Part shown: piece after piece, positions 11,492-23,840 of the stretch | How positions within the stretch are numbered: position 1 is the first letter of the stretch | Layout: each line of letters opens with the position of its first letter | Source: Harmothoe impar | Lineage: Eukaryota; Annelida; Polychaeta; Phyllodocida; Polynoidae | Assembly (NCBI GenBank): GCA_947462335.1 | Contig: OX381705.1 | Location: forward strand, 3,214,703 to 3,278,702 | DNA length: 64,000 nt | Direction: 5' to 3' | Position numbers and translations under genes: made by a program | Notes under the pieces: model-generated | Databases searched by the model: none | Seen by the model: only the letters and a program-made list of their open reading frames with translations | What the model was told of the DNA's origin: nothing

Positions 11492-11710
11492 AGCAGGGGT
11501 AGACACTAACCTTTCAGCTGTGGGCTGCGGGCCCGGACCAACATCTGTGGGCCAATGGTCATAATTATGTTTTTTTTATGAGAAAAAAACATGTATATTT
11601 CTGGTTTGTCAATGTGATTAATTTGGGCACATTTCCCTCTTTCCAACGATATTACATGGCTATGGTTGTCAGACAAGCATTCTCGCGGGCCAGCGTTAGT
11701 GTCTACCCTT
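11492..11710. mobile_element. 219-bp hAT-type MITE, 8-bp TSD AAGTGCTG
   Basis: AAGTGCTG flanks it at 11484-11491 and 11711-11718. Inverted ends read GGGTAGACACTAAC and GTTAGTGTCTACCC. An 8-bp duplication suits hAT. Non-coding. Confidence 0.75.
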
Positions 11711-11779
11711 AAGTGCTGGATAAGAAAATCAGTGGAAATTTACCTCAGACCTTATTCCGCATACTTTGATGATGTGCAT

Positions 11780-12330
11780 GTATTTTTTCGAAGAATCTTA
11801 GGCCTCGGGAACAGCCGAGATGAAGGTCACAGAGATAGAGACAATCAAAAGAGGCTTGGCTTGCACTCAAAGAGAGAATGATCCAGTCAGGATCTGCCTC
11901 TTATATAGGGGGTCTGGTTGCCCCTACCTGCGTAGAAGCCTAACTTTACTCCTATACCCGTAGCTCCCCTAACCCCAGCACAGTAGGTGGTGACCTCTGG
12001 AATCAGTAAAAGCTCGTATGTATGAATGACCAGAGTGGTATAATGTAAATAAACATTAGGGTGAAAACTTGACCCTTAAACCTGCTTTAGATTGTAACTT
12101 TCTTTTGACTTATTAACATCATTGCGTGGTGACTTCTTTGTGAAATGAATCATATTCTTTGTAATGTCTCGTAAAATAGAATCTTATTTTCTGATCGGCA
12201 GGTGTAAAAGGTGTTTTTTTTACATTTTCTGTATGTAGGCCTACATGTGATTGGGTGTGTATAGATATGATGTCAAGGGCAGGGAAATAAAGGCAACACA
12301 AAGCAATAATTCTCAGTCACCTCTGATGGG
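11780..12330 (-). repeat. 3' flank of GST unit A, duplicated at 17755-18290
   Basis: The order of landmarks (GAACAGCC, AGAGGCTTGGCTTGCACTC, GATCCAGTCAGGATCTGCC, TTATATAGGGGGTCTGGTT, GTGGTGACCTCTGGAATC) is the same in both blocks. This marks one end of the A and B duplication units. No gene. Confidence 0.75.
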
Positions 12331-12765
12331 AGTCTTTATGACTTTGTCTTTTTTATGCATAAATCATATATACAGTTACACGCAGGCAAAAACTGGTAGC
12401 TAAATAGAGAGAGACATTTTAAAATATTCTTCCTGATGACAGCAAGCAGCGGACTGGCTTCCCATAGTCTTCATGCCTATGTCCGTGAATATTACCAGAT
12501 AAAATGTAATGTGAGTGATAAAAGCAACAGAACCCAAAATAAAACTTTATTTGTGTCTTTCCCAAATAAAGAAGATATACTAGTTATAAAAGTAGCAATG
12601 AGATGGAAATCAAAATACTGAATATCCTGCTACGGGCAGAGTCCACTGCACCTGACCCTGCACACGGTAGAGTACAAGGGCTAAGGGAGTAGAGACTGGA
12701 GTAGCTGGGACCAGTCATCATGACTCTGCCACCAGAGTAAACTAGAGTTGACTATGGTAGAAGAG

Positions 12766-15700
12766 TCATAGCAATGCCTTTACTTCTTTCATTGCAAGTA
12801 TCCTCCTGCTACGTCTAACACCGCTCACACTGTTTGGTGGCTTCCGTACATTCTTGATGTAGTTGTGGATGCATCCAATGCTGCACATCTTGGTGTAGTA
12901 GGTCTGCAACAATAAACACACAATGAGCTGGGAAATTAACAAGGTAGCCAAAGGCATGGTGTCATATTGGGCTATCGTCATCTAGCATTAAGCTACTATG
13001 ATCTAAGATATGATATGCATGACTTTGTTTTTATGTTGTTTATTTATTTATCCATTTTTCCTGTAAATACACTGTTTGTATCATTTTATAAGATACTCAT
13101 CTTTATCTCATCCAATCTGTGCTAATAAAGGTAAGAAATCGCCATTTATTGTCATGATATATACCACAAATTGTGATGTTTGTGATTTGGCAATGAAAAC
13201 CCTTAAGTATCTGTCTGAATGTACCATAAGGAGGGGGTAGTTGGCCATCTTGTCCAGGGCCTGGAAGGAAGGTAATGGTACACCAAGTAATACAGTATCT
13301 GTCTGAACGTACCATGAGGAGGGGGTAGTCGGCCATCTTGTCAGCACCAAAGTAGTCGGTGATGGACAGCAGGGCCTCCATCAGCCCCAGGTCTGCCAGG
13401 GTCAGCTTCTCTCCCACCAGGAAACCACTGCTGCTCTTCTCCAACGCCTGGGGTGGGAGGAAGGTATTATAGTATTATCATATATTCAATATTATTTTTG
13501 AACATGTTTATATATTAAACATAAAAGCATAATCAGATTCTAACCTGGTTTTCAATGAGGTCTGATTTTATTTGAATCAGTATTTTCAATCCATTTATCA
13601 GCTGAGCTATTCAATTATTGTAAACCTAGATACTTTTGCATTGAACATATTTTGTGTTTTTCACAGATTTTTAAAATGTGCGAAAAAATGTATAGAGCGA
13701 ATATTGATAAAGCATTGAATGAAAGTGCCAAATATCGGAAATCTGCGAATTTTGATAACCAATTGAAGGCCAGATTATTGAGGTCTAACTGTCTATATAT
13801 GGCTCAGTCTCACAACTCACGTCTCACTCAAACAATTGGATCGTGACCGGGTGACGTCTTTGACCGGGTGACATCTTTGACCGGGTAATGTCTTTGATCG
13901 GTAGGCTAGAAAAGGTAATTTCTTTGTTATAATTTTTTTCACATATCTCTACTATTTGAAAAAGTGCATGCCAACGGTTATTGCATAATATTTGGACAGT
14001 GCAGCTCTTCACATGTACGTGATATAGAAAAGGATGTATCTGACCGGGCAGAGAATATGATATAAGATATTGTATAATGTGCATAATAGGGCCTATGTAT
14101 AAATATAACAAACTTTAAATAAATTTCCTGTTATATAGTGCTAAAATATCCTTTGACTTTTTCCACCCATTTCTTACTATATATGCCTAATTTATACTAT
14201 AATAATGCTTCCCGGTGAAAGACGTCACTCGGTCAAAGATGTCACCCGGTCAAAGACGTCACCCGGTCAAAGACGATCCAATTGTTACAAAGTCGTGACT
14301 CTGAGCCTTCATGGCTTCTGACCATGACTAAACTATTAGGTAAGTAAAACTGTAAAAGCTGTGTCATTCACTGAGCTAGTGCCTACATTTTCTAAACTGT
14401 GCTAAGAGTACCATTACTTAAACATCACAGTGATCACGGAGCCATCCTTGCGTGCAGAGAATTGTCTTGTGGATATTTAATATTTACCAGCACATACTAG
14501 TCTAGATGAAAAGTGCATATATACCTTGTTGAAGGTGGGTAGAAACTTGGGCAGGATGGCCTCCACTTCTGCCTTCACTACCTCTACGTCTCTATACAAC
14601 ATGTCCATGAACGGCATGTACAGGTCCCGGCTGCCTTCAAAGTACATGTCCACCCTACAACAGGATTACAGTGGAGGGAATGATGTAGCATGTAGATAAA
14701 GACAGAGTATACCTGCAGTTACAACATCATTCTGTAAATAGGTTGTTTTATTATTATTTTTAATTGCAATTTGTCATCAGTATGCATATATGCAGCCCTT
14801 GTGAGTGCCTGGGCAGATCTACATTCAAGCATTTTGCCGCATCATCACACAGTTTATGCAAGTGTTCAAATTGGCACACTAAGGCTGCATTTATGCATTT
14901 GAAACAAAGGGAATAGCTATATGATGTACTTAAAGGCTTGAATAGTGCTAATGTAAACCATCGTACAGAATAAACTAACCATGCTTTCTCAGTGGCATTC
15001 TTGCCATCAAGTCCTGCTTTGCCAGTTATGTAACGTATGATGGCATTAGTCTGAACGATTTTTAATCCATCAACTTTCAGCAGCGGTACTGCATGAAAAG
15101 GCAGCTCTCCATCTGAGAAGGGATTAGAAGTTTAATTGACAATTGCATATGCTTTGAGGGATCCAAAGGTATGTTAGCACAAGTATTTATTTACAACAAT
15201 ATATGACTTTCTCGGCAAAATGAGTCTAACACTGCCAGAATCTGAAAAGACAGTGCAGCATTGCTAGACTCCCTTCCATCCAGGCATAGACTGTGAAACA
15301 ATGGTAGTTTTGGCAATCTTGGCTAGTTTCCCTTTTTTCGCTGCACTGTTTTTCTGTTACCATTTATTCCACTTGCCACCCCACATATGATCAGCATAAA
15401 ATTGGTATAGGATTAGGACAAAATCAGGATAGAATCTGAATAAGGTCAATTTAGGCCTTCTTAAAAATGATTATCAGTTCAGCAAACACCACCTGCATCC
15501 TTTAAAAAGGGCTGTATGGATAGTGTTTTTCATCATTTTTGAAATTGTCTTCCGTATTTCTATATGGGGAGGATATGTGACAAATTTAGGATCAGTTTAG
15601 GATGTAGTGTAAAGGCTTTACCAGCAATTAACTTCAGCATCTCTGCACGTTCATACAGATTAACTTCCTTGAACTGAAAAAGGAATTGCATTATCATGAA

Positions 15701-16094
15701 ACAGCCGTTGCTAGATGTGTTTAATTTGTTTTCTGATTTGCAAAAGATGTAACAAAAAGATATCAAGGAAAGTGGATTTCAGGCTGACAAAACACATTTT
15801 GGCCTCATGGATATATAAGGTTTCCCCTAATAAGATATTATTCCCATTTGGTCTGCATGTTATCATACTTAATCAATATCAAATATCATTCTCCATTCAC
15901 AGGGTCTGACTGTGTTCTGGGTTAAATTTGAGACTTTTAAAGGGACTCTTAAAAATCACCATGTATATATAGGCCTTGACAGGTATAATATGTGCCCTCA
16001 GACGTACCTTTATGTTGGCTGCACACATCCCCATGCGGATGATTTCACCGCGGCCTCGGCCGTTAAAGTAAACCAGGACGGCTTCCTCAGACAT
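12766..16094 (-). CDS. Alpha-type glutathione S-transferase, gene A (6 exons, 224 aa)
   Basis: Exons on the - strand in coding order: 16008-16094, 15622-15673, 14980-15112, 14525-14654, 13313-13447 and 12766-12903; lengths 87, 52, 133, 130, 135 and 138 keep one frame. The protein conjugates glutathione to electrophiles in the cytosol as a dimer. The N-terminal thioredoxin-like domain spans about residues 1-82, with Tyr9 (catalytic in alpha class), Arg15, Val55-Pro56 (cis-Pro loop) and Gln67-Thr68. The helical domain starts at VDMYFEGSRD (Asp101) and holds the LTLADLGLMEAL N-capping box. The C-terminal NVRKPPN resembles the alpha-class tail. Position 54 is Ala instead of the Gln usual in mammals, and position 45 is Ile instead of Arg. 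The tail is six residues longer than in genes B-E and is basic (RRSRR). The start ATG sits in a GAGCC context shared by most paralogues. AATAAA on the - strand is at 12546-12551. Probably functional. Confidence 0.92.
13202..13255 (-). repeat. Partial duplicate of GST gene A exon 5 end and donor site
   Basis: This stretch repeats the last part of exon 5 (DKMADYPLLM equivalent) with its donor and following bases, about 90 bp downstream of the real one. It has a T-to-C type change in the former ATG codon and lacks an acceptor. A local tandem duplication that could offer a decoy donor. Confidence 0.75.
13610..13790. mobile_element. MITE, GTAAACSTAGATA family (copy 1)
   Basis: Shares with 33010-33215 and 40065-40245 a roughly 200-bp body: an end like TGTAAACCTAGATA, then AAAATGTATAGAGCGAATAT, a run resembling GCATTGAATGAAA, and CGAATTTT. 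Mirrored ends are clear in the 40-kb copy. Lies in intron 4 of gene A. Confidence 0.55.
13831..14286. mobile_element. Foldback element with tandem 17-mer inverted repeats (copy 2)
   Basis: AACAATTGGATCGT at the left is mirrored by ACGATCCAATTGTT. Inside are tandem units GACCGGGTGACGTCTTT at the left and their inverse at the right. The unit length is again 17, with a different 8-base variable part than the copy at 592-922. Lies in intron 4 of gene A. Confidence 0.75.
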
Positions 16095-16119
16095 GGCTCA
16101 CAGGTACAGGGGAGTACAA

Positions 16120-16700
16120 AGTGACAGAAACCAAGGTGTACCCAGGGTCAGTGCAGCATTATGCTCCTTCCAGTGACAGGATCTTTAATATATCAACCCA
16201 GGTGCAGTATTGATATAAATGTATTCTGATGATGTGTGTATAGATGAGACATGTGAGGCCCTTATCCCATAAAAATACCTTTATTGCAAAGTCATAGTTG
16301 GGACAATATGACTGTATACTTATTGCAATTGATAACTTTAAGTAAAATTAAGTAATCAATAAAGAAGGCATAATAAACTAATTTCATTTCAAATATATTT
16401 CACTCTATGTATTCTATGTAGTTATAAACATCAAATTTATCTAATGGATTCACCTAATATTAAGTATATCATCAATAGCTATGAAAGTAATAAATATGTT
16501 TGTTATGCCCTGCTACATGTACTATTAAGTTGTTCAACATTTTAGTAGTGCTCAGACAGGCCTGGCATTACCCCTCACAATAAGTTGTGAGATAGGGGCC
16601 GTTTAAGTGTGGACTGTCTATCTCAGAAATAAGAAGCTCACAAATATCTGTGAACTATGGGGCTTTTGGTATGTAGTGGCCTTGCAACTCCTCCTATTAG
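16120..16700 (-). repeat. 5' flank of GST gene A, duplicated upstream of gene B
   Basis: Collinear with 22100-22680: both carry GTGACAGGATCT-like, GATGAGACATGTGAGGC, TTGGGACAATATGACTGTAT, CATTACCCCTCACAATAA and AAGCTCACAAATATCTGTGA. Probably includes the promoter. I see no clear TATA box at a fixed distance. Confidence 0.65.
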
Positions 16701-16755
16701 GGCTTATATCAATATTACCTGCTATGTGATATTCGTGTAGGGTCAACAATACCGG

Positions 16756-17290
16756 TGTATTACGGGTTTGTGGTTTCAAGGTGGGAATGGCACAGTTCTA
16801 CGCTACGTGTCTAGGTGGCAACACCTGGCGTCCTGCGCCATGTCCCCTAACGTTACCCGGTGGTCGCGAGTTCTGGTAGGGCACTTCAGATGGCGCACCG
16901 CTGGAGTGCCACGTCCACACTGCCAGGTCTGCAACCCTGGTATATAAGAGGTCGCAGTTAGCCGTATCAGGGAGTTTGTACCAGGACAAGCTCTGACCCA
17001 CACCCTTCGTGACTTTTGTGATCAGGGCCCCTACACCCCTCCTGCTCCTGGATCTTGCACCAGCCCTTGCTGGGTCAAGACCAGTTCATACAGCTCTTGC
17101 TGACTTCGGACCAGCGAGACGCTGCTTGTGTACTTCGAACCTTATCTGTGATTAATTGTGCATTATAGGGTGCTAATAAGGAGCTGTGTTTGTATGTGAA
17201 CCAAGGATTGAAACTCGAATAAAGAGCCTGTTGCATTCAACCAAATTTGGAACCTGTATCCATTTCATGCTTTCACAACCCTCACATTAG
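16756..17290 (+). mobile_element. Solo-LTR-like sequence between GST units A and B
   Basis: It starts TGTATTACGGGTTTGTGG, has GC-rich sequence, TATA (GGTATATAAGAGG near 16938) and AATAAA near 17219, in + orientation. Just after it, at about 17310, AGGCGCCCAGTAGGG recalls a primer-binding-site-like stretch, so a scrap of internal sequence may follow up to about 17510. Flanking copies of ATATCAATATTACCTGC at 16707 and 17512 may be a duplicated flank. Borders uncertain. Confidence 0.45.
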
Positions 17291-17509
17291 TGAAACTGAG
17301 TTGACAGTCCAGGCGCCCAGTAGGGTGGACATGTAGGCACTGGCTGGGTTAGGTCCCAGGTGGCGCCAATGAGAGGTGAGAGTGGAGCCACCTGGGGAGT
17401 TCTTCCGTCAATACCCCAGCCAATCCTGTATAACATATTGGTTGGACCCCACACTGACAATTTGACTTGCATACCAGCCAGTGCTTCTATGCAATTTATT
17501 GTATAGGGT

Positions 17510-17740
17510 TTTATATCAATATTACCTGCCATGTGATATTAGTGAAATCATTTTGTCTGTGCTGATAACTTACAACCTACACAAAGTAAACCCTTTCCTG
17601 TTTTGAGCTAGAAGTGGGGATGATGTAATGACGACTATCCATATGAAAAGATATTATATTTTTATACAGATCAGCTACTCCTTTATCTTTTCAAGAAGTT
17701 TGGAAACTGTGGTTTGAGTATCTTCATAGAAATTGTTCTC
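17510..17740 (+). repeat. MRI1 3' flank copy downstream of GST gene B
   Basis: Resembles 3945-4190 (GTGATATTAGTGAAATC, TTTTGTCTGTGCTGATAA, ACACAAAGTAAACC, GATGATGTAATGACGA, AAGTTTGGAAACTG). No coding part of MRI1 is included here. Confidence 0.6.
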
Positions 17741-17754
17741 TTACTATCTTTAGG

Positions 17755-18290
17755 ATTCTAAGGCCTCAGGGAACAGCCCACGGGTACGTCACAGAGATAG
17801 AAAGGATCAAAAGAGGCTTGGCTTGCACTCAAAGAGAGAAGGATCCAGTCAGGATCTGCCTCTTATATAGGGGGTCTGGTTTCCCCTGCCTGCGTAGCAG
17901 CCTAACTTTGCTCCTATACCTGTAGCTCCCCTAACCCCAGCACAGCAGGTGGTGACCTCTGGAATCGGTAAAAGCCCCAATGTATGAATGACCAGAGATG
18001 TATAATGTGAATAATTTTAACTTTCTTTTAGCTTATTAACACCATTATGTGGTATCTTCTTTGTGAAATAAATCATATTCTTTGTTATGTCCCGTAAGAT
18101 AGAATCTCATTTTCTGACCAGCTGGTGTCACGGGTGTTATTCTGCATTTTCTATATGCAGGCCCACATGTGATTTGGTGTGTATAGATATTATATATGGT
18201 AACGGAAAAAGGAAGGCAACACAAAGCAATAATTCTCAGTCAGCTCTGATGGGAGCCTTTGTGACTTTTTATTCATAAACCATACAGTAA
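17755..18290 (-). repeat. 3' flank of GST unit B, duplicate of 11780-12330
   Basis: The same landmarks in the same order as the block downstream of gene A. Non-coding. Confidence 0.75.
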
Positions 18291-18561
18291 TACACAGGTA
18301 TATATCTGGTAGCTAAAGAGAGAGAGTTAGACACATTCTTTCTGATCACAGCTAAGACTGAACCGACTTCCCATGGCCTGCTTTATCAGTGAGTGTGAAT
18401 ATTACTTGAAAAATGTCGCTGATAAAAGCAATCAAATTTTATTTCCATCTTCCCAGAGAAGTATGATACACTAGTATTAAAAGTAGGAGTAGATAGAAAT
18501 TAAAATACTGAATGTCCTTTACTGTAACTTGTTTATGAGAAAGAGCACACCGAAACCCTTT

Positions 18562-21500
18562 TCACTTAAATCCAAGCACCCTCTTGGCAGTTGTGACACC
18601 ATTCTCACTATTTGGCGGCTTCCGTACATTTTTGATGTAGTTGTCTATACACCCAATAGCGCACATCTTGGTGTAGTAAGTCTGCAATGAAACCAATGTA
18701 CAATGAATGTCCTGTGAAGTTAACAAGGTAACCAAACAAACACAGCCTAAACTGCAACTATGATGTATAAATGTTGTTTTTCCCCACAATGCTGAAACAT
18801 GCTTTTCAGTGAAAGCAGGCTTGGAAATAAATATTAATTTATTTTTTCAATACACCTGAAATTTTCTGTACCTTAAGCCAGTGCTGCATCCATGAATTAT
18901 GATGACTTATGGGCATATTGCATTAAAGGGTAGTTTCTGCTCTTCTAGGGCTAATGGTACACCAAGTAATACAGTATCTGTCTGAACGTACCATTAGAAG
19001 GGGGTAGTCGGCCATCTTGTCAGCACCAAAGTAGTCGGTGATGGACAGCAGGGCCTCCATCAGCCCCAGGTCTGCCAGGGTCAGCTTCTCTCCCACCAGG
19101 AAACCACTGCTGCTCTTTTCCAACGCCTGGGGTGGGAGATGGATGTCCTTGTCTTTAATATTATATTTGAGGGTCATAATCTATTAATTCAACTAATTGA
19201 TTGATTACTATACAACACTTCTAGATATTAACCTGACTTTCAATGTAGTTTGATTTGATTTGAATCAATGGTTTCAGCCTTCATCTTAATGTTATTATGC
19301 CAAAACAGACACTTGACATGGTACCATAATGTATAGCTTGTAAGAACAGATGATAACAACAACTGACAATCTGTTCATTCCTTGCACAGACCACCATTTT
19401 CTACCAGCGTTTGGATGTTATCCGGGTGTAGCTTTAGCGGCGATTAGATTCAAAGTTCAGGAACAAGTTAAATTTGGCGCTCAAGATCAAAACGAGGCTA
19501 AAGCAGTGGCGTCGGCCCTTGGCCTATCCATAAGCATTGGGGGCAATCTATAACAGCCTTCAAGGAATTATTCATGGCTCCCTGACTATAACTAAAGTAT
19601 GAGGCTAGAAAAACTGTAAAAGCTGTGTCATTCACTGAGCTGGTGCATTTCTAAACTGTGCTACGAGTACCATTACTTAAACATCACAGCGATCATGGAG
19701 CCATCCTCGTGTGAATTGTATTGTGTATCCTTTATGTGTATCTTTTATCAGTCTAGATGAAAAGTGCATATATACCTTGTTGAAGACGGGTAGAAACTTG
19801 GGCAGGCTGGCCTCCACCACTGCCTTAACCTCCTTTACGTCTCTGAACACCATGCCCAGGAATGGCGTGAAGAGGTCCCGGCTGCCTTCAAAGTACATGT
19901 CTACCCTACAACAAATAGAGGTAATGATGTGGCATGTAGACGGTTGTCTCCCATGAGTTTTGGCCAATGTCAACAGAGGCGTAGGAAGTAAATCTTCATT
20001 GGGGGGGCCCAGGGGGGGGGGGCCCAACCCAACCGGCCTTAAATATCAACTTTCAATCATGAAAGTGAATATATACTAGCTCATATAGGAATTGTATAGA
20101 AAAGTAGTATTTGAGCTCCCTTTAGTTATGATTGGGTACCAGGCCCAAATGTCGACACTTTTTCCTATGTGGGAAAAGTAAGTTTTGGAAAGTTTACATC
20201 ATAGGGTCTTGGTAAAAAGAAATTGGGGGGGGGGGCAAACATATGCAGGCCCCCCCTCCTCTGTGATTGGGGGGGCCCAGGCCCCCCTGGCCCCCCCCCC
20301 CCTTTTCCTACGCCACTGGTGAATGTCTTTCACTGGGTGCCATCTTTGTCCAGATGACATTTTTGACTGGTTTAATAAAAAAACGCTTTAATTAAGCCAG
20401 ATATAAATAGATATAAATGGGCTGAAAAGGTTGATGAAAGTTATAACACTTTAATTTTATATCTTCATCTGCCCTAAATAAAGCATTTTCCATCAAGCCA
20501 GTCAAAGATGGCACCCGGTCAAACATGGCACCCGGTAAAAGATGTTCACAATTACCTGATCTTATAAGACACAGCCTGAAAAGAGAGAGTATACCTGCAG
20601 TCATAACATCATTCTGTAAATAGGTTGTTTGACATATTTTCAGTTGCCCTTTGTCATTAGGAAGCATGGTGAGTAGCTTGGCAGATCTACATTCAAGCAT
20701 CATCCCACATTGTCACACAGTTTATGTGAGTGTACAAATAGACCCCCTATGGCTGCATTTATGCATTTTAAATCAAAGGGAATAGCAACATGGTGTACTT
20801 AAAGGCTTTAATAATGCTAATGTAAACCATCGTACAGAATAAACTCACCATGCTTTCTCAGTGCCATCCTTGCCATGAAGTGCAAATTTGCCAGTCAGGT
20901 AACGTATAATAGCATTAGTCTGAACAATTTTTAATCCATCCATTTTCAGCAGCGGTACTGCATTGAAAAGCAGCTCTCCATCTGAGAAGGGATTAGAGAT
21001 ACAACTGATAATCTGATATGCTTTGAGGGATGTAAAGGTGTGTTAGAACATGTACAACAATATATTACTTTCTTGGCAAAATGAGTCTAACACCGCCAGA
21101 CTCTGAAAAAAGAGTGCAGCATTGTCAGACTACCCTCCATCCAGGCATAGACTGTGAAACAAAAGTAGTTTTGGCAATCTTGGCTGACTCTCCCTTTTTT
21201 TATCTGGGCTTCTTTCTGGTACCATTTATCCCACTTGCCACCCCACATAAGATCAGTATAAAATCACTATAGGTTCAGTATAGGATCAGTACAAATTCAG
21301 AATAGAATCTGAGCAGGGTCAGTTTAGGGCATCTTAAAAATGATTATCAGTTTAGTGGACACCACCTGCATCCTTTAAATCTTTTTTCATCATTTTAGAA
21401 ATAAATGACTAAAATGAGAAAAGATCAGCTTCAGTAAGGTTGTCTTCTTTATTCCTATATGGGTAGGATATATGACAAAGAAAAACACCAAAAAGTTGAG

Positions 21501-22072
21501 CAGATAATATAAAAAGCCTCTCATCCTCAACCTCGTTTTACAAAAGTTATCTGCCAAGGTGATAAACATTCTTATGGGACCTAGAATCAGTTTAGGATCA
21601 GTGTAGAACAAAGGTCTTTACCACCAATCAACTTCAGCATCTCTGCACGTTCAGTCAGGTTGACTTCTTTGAACTGAAAAAGAAATTGTGCTCTTTTGAA
21701 AAATAATAGTTGCTAGATGTATATAATTTGTATTCTATATATAAGATCATCAATTCATTTTCTGATTTGCAAAAGATGAAACAAAATGGATGAGGGTAAG
21801 TGGATTTAGGGTGGACAAAACACATTTTGGCACCATGTAGGGGAATAAGAAAAATAAGGTTTCCCGTAATAGAACTTCATTCCTCTTTGGTCTGCATGTT
21901 GTTTTACATAATCGAAATCAAACATTATTCTCCACTCACACGGTCTGCCTTTGTGTTCTAGGCTAAATTTCAGTGTTTTACGTACCTTCATGTTGGCTGC
22001 ACACAGCACCATGCGGATGATTTCTGCGCGACCGCGGCCGTCAAAGTAAGTCAAGACGGCTTCCTCTGACAT
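18562..22072 (-). CDS. Alpha-type glutathione S-transferase, gene B (6 exons, 218 aa)
   Basis: Exons in coding order: 21986-22072, 21622-21673, 20849-20981, 19776-19905, 18992-19126 and 18562-18681, all with GT/AG borders and consistent phase. Starts MSEEAVLTYFDGRGRAEI: Tyr9 and Arg15 present. The G-site has Ala54-Val55-Pro56 and Gln67-Thr68; Asp101 is in GSRDLFTPF. The C-terminus ends in KRVLGFK and lacks the basic extension of gene A. Exon 5 is nearly identical to that of A, hinting at recent duplication or conversion. The spacing between exons parallels gene A. AATAAA on the - strand is at 18438-18443. Probably functional. Confidence 0.92.
19974..20321. mobile_element. MITE with GGCGTAGGAA ends
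   Basis: GAGGCGTAGGAAG at the left and TTTTCCTACGCCACT at the right are inverted. The interior carries long G and C runs next to both ends. It lies in intron 3 of gene B and abuts a 17-mer foldback fragment. Confidence 0.65.
20322..20541. mobile_element. 17-mer foldback element (copy 3, degenerate)
   Basis: Left part GTCTTTCACTGGGTGCC; right part CAAAGATGGCACCCGGTC repeated. The same core as the other copies but more decayed. Intron 3 of gene B. Confidence 0.6.
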
Positions 22073-22099
22073 GGCTCACAGGTACAGGAGAGTACAAAG

Positions 22100-22680
22100 G
22101 GACAGAAACTAAGGGTCTGACAGTCAGTGCAGCTTTGTGCTCTTTAGAGTGACACGATCTATGATATACCAACCCAGTTGTAGTATTGACATAAATGTAT
22201 TTTAGTCCAACGCTGACCTAAAAGTCTGGATAACTGTTTGTATAGATGAGACATGTGAGGCCTCTATCCCACAAAATTGCAAATTCATGGTTGGGACAAT
22301 ATGACTGTATACTTATTGCAATGGAAAGGCGTTGAGTAAAGTTAATTAATCAATAGATAAGACTTAATAAACTAATTTCATTTCAAATTTATTTCACATG
22401 AACTCAACGTAGTAATAAGCTCCAAGTTTATTGTATAATTAATGCATTCACCTAGCATTAGTAATGATAGCTATGAAAGTTATAAATATTGGTATTCTTG
22501 TTATATCCTTCGACATGAACTATTAAGTTATTCAATATTTTATTAGCGCTCAGACGAACCTGGCATTACCCCTCACAATAACTTGTGAGATCTCAGAAAT
22601 TAGAAGCTCACAAATATCTGTGAGTTAGGGATTTTTTGGAATATAGTGGCCTTACAACTCCTCTGAGCTGTTTTCCATGT
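22100..22680 (-). repeat. 5' flank of GST gene B
   Basis: Collinear with the flank of gene A (16120-16700). Non-coding; the likely promoter region. Confidence 0.65.
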
Positions 22681-22809
22681 ATCAGTGCAAGGCTCACCCT
22701 TCTAAACTACATGTAACTGAACCAGATAACCAGTCCAACTGACCACTACGTTACGTTACTGAATCAGTATGGTACAGAGGGTCTGTGGTTACCCTACTGG
22801 TCCACCTTG

Positions 22810-23635
22810 TAGACCTCCCAGTCAGCAAAAATACGTTTCATTGACGTCAAAAAAACGTTGTCAGAAGTTTAGAAAACATTTGGTTCTTGGAGGTTAAAGG
22901 GACGTAAAATGTGGACTCAATTCTACGTTTTTCAAACCTTTTTTCAAACGTTTTTCTCACGTTCATTTCAGGTTATTACGGCCACAAAATAACGTTTTAA
23001 TAAGGGATTATATTTTATCAGTATTACGTGTTCTCATGGTGTTTATTTATAACCTCAGAATAAATATCATTCAGGAGTAAATTGCATGTAAATAATGACC
23101 ATTCACATGGTCCTCCTCATTATGAATACCTCTTTCCAATTGAGTTTCTATCCCAAGAGAGACAGGACATCTCTCACATGAAGATAAATATAGTAGGAGG
23201 GAAATCTGTAGGACTTATACTTTTTCTTCATTCCCACAGAATGGGTGTCCATCAGCTTATTGCCCTGTAAATCGTCCATATATGGTAGAGACATGATTTA
23301 TCCAACCATATTATTTAATCCTCGGATTTGGTATGAAATATTGCATCTACAATTATCAAAAGATGTTGATATTATAATCGTTATGACACATTTTAATTAG
23401 GATAGTTAGGTGGAGACCCAGCCAAGTGCCATCAGAAGGATAGTGCAGCCCCCTGGTAGCAGATACTGGAGCCAATAGAGACGTTTTTTCAACGTTAAAA
23501 TTACATTTTTTACATAACGTTTCCCATACAACTCTGTAGAAACATTTAATAACGTTGGAGGTGTGAACGTTTTCTATTAAACCAATTTTCAACATTTTAA
23601 AACGTTGAAAAACGTTCATTGCTGAATGGGCTACC
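22810..23635. mobile_element. About 0.8-kb MITE rich in AACGTT
   Basis: CCCAGTCAGCAAAAATACGTT at the left is answered by AACGTTCATTGCTGAATGGG at the right. AACGTT and AAAACGTT recur many times near both ends, including ATTTTAAAACGTTGAAAAAC. No coding sequence; the 93-codon - strand frame near 23356-23637 lies wholly in its right part. Confidence 0.6.
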
Positions 23636-23840
23636 ACCAGGGCACGAGTTATCCGAACCCCTATACATTAACAAATAGGGTAACCTGACCTAGAGTCAAC
23701 CAGGTACCCTGAGTTGTACACCTTAATTATGTAGTTATTCATGTATGGTTTTGTCTCTATTTGTCCTTTCATGGAAAGAGTAACAAATAAAGTGTACTGT
23801 GATACACAAAACATACAGCCTATAATGTAGTTTTACTGAT

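Noticed and set aside
12766..22072. Assigning the GSTs to sigma class
   Set aside because: The opening Tyr context is compatible, but Gln67-Thr68, Asp101, the exon 4 VDMYFEG motif and the RKPPN tail align better with alpha-class numbering.
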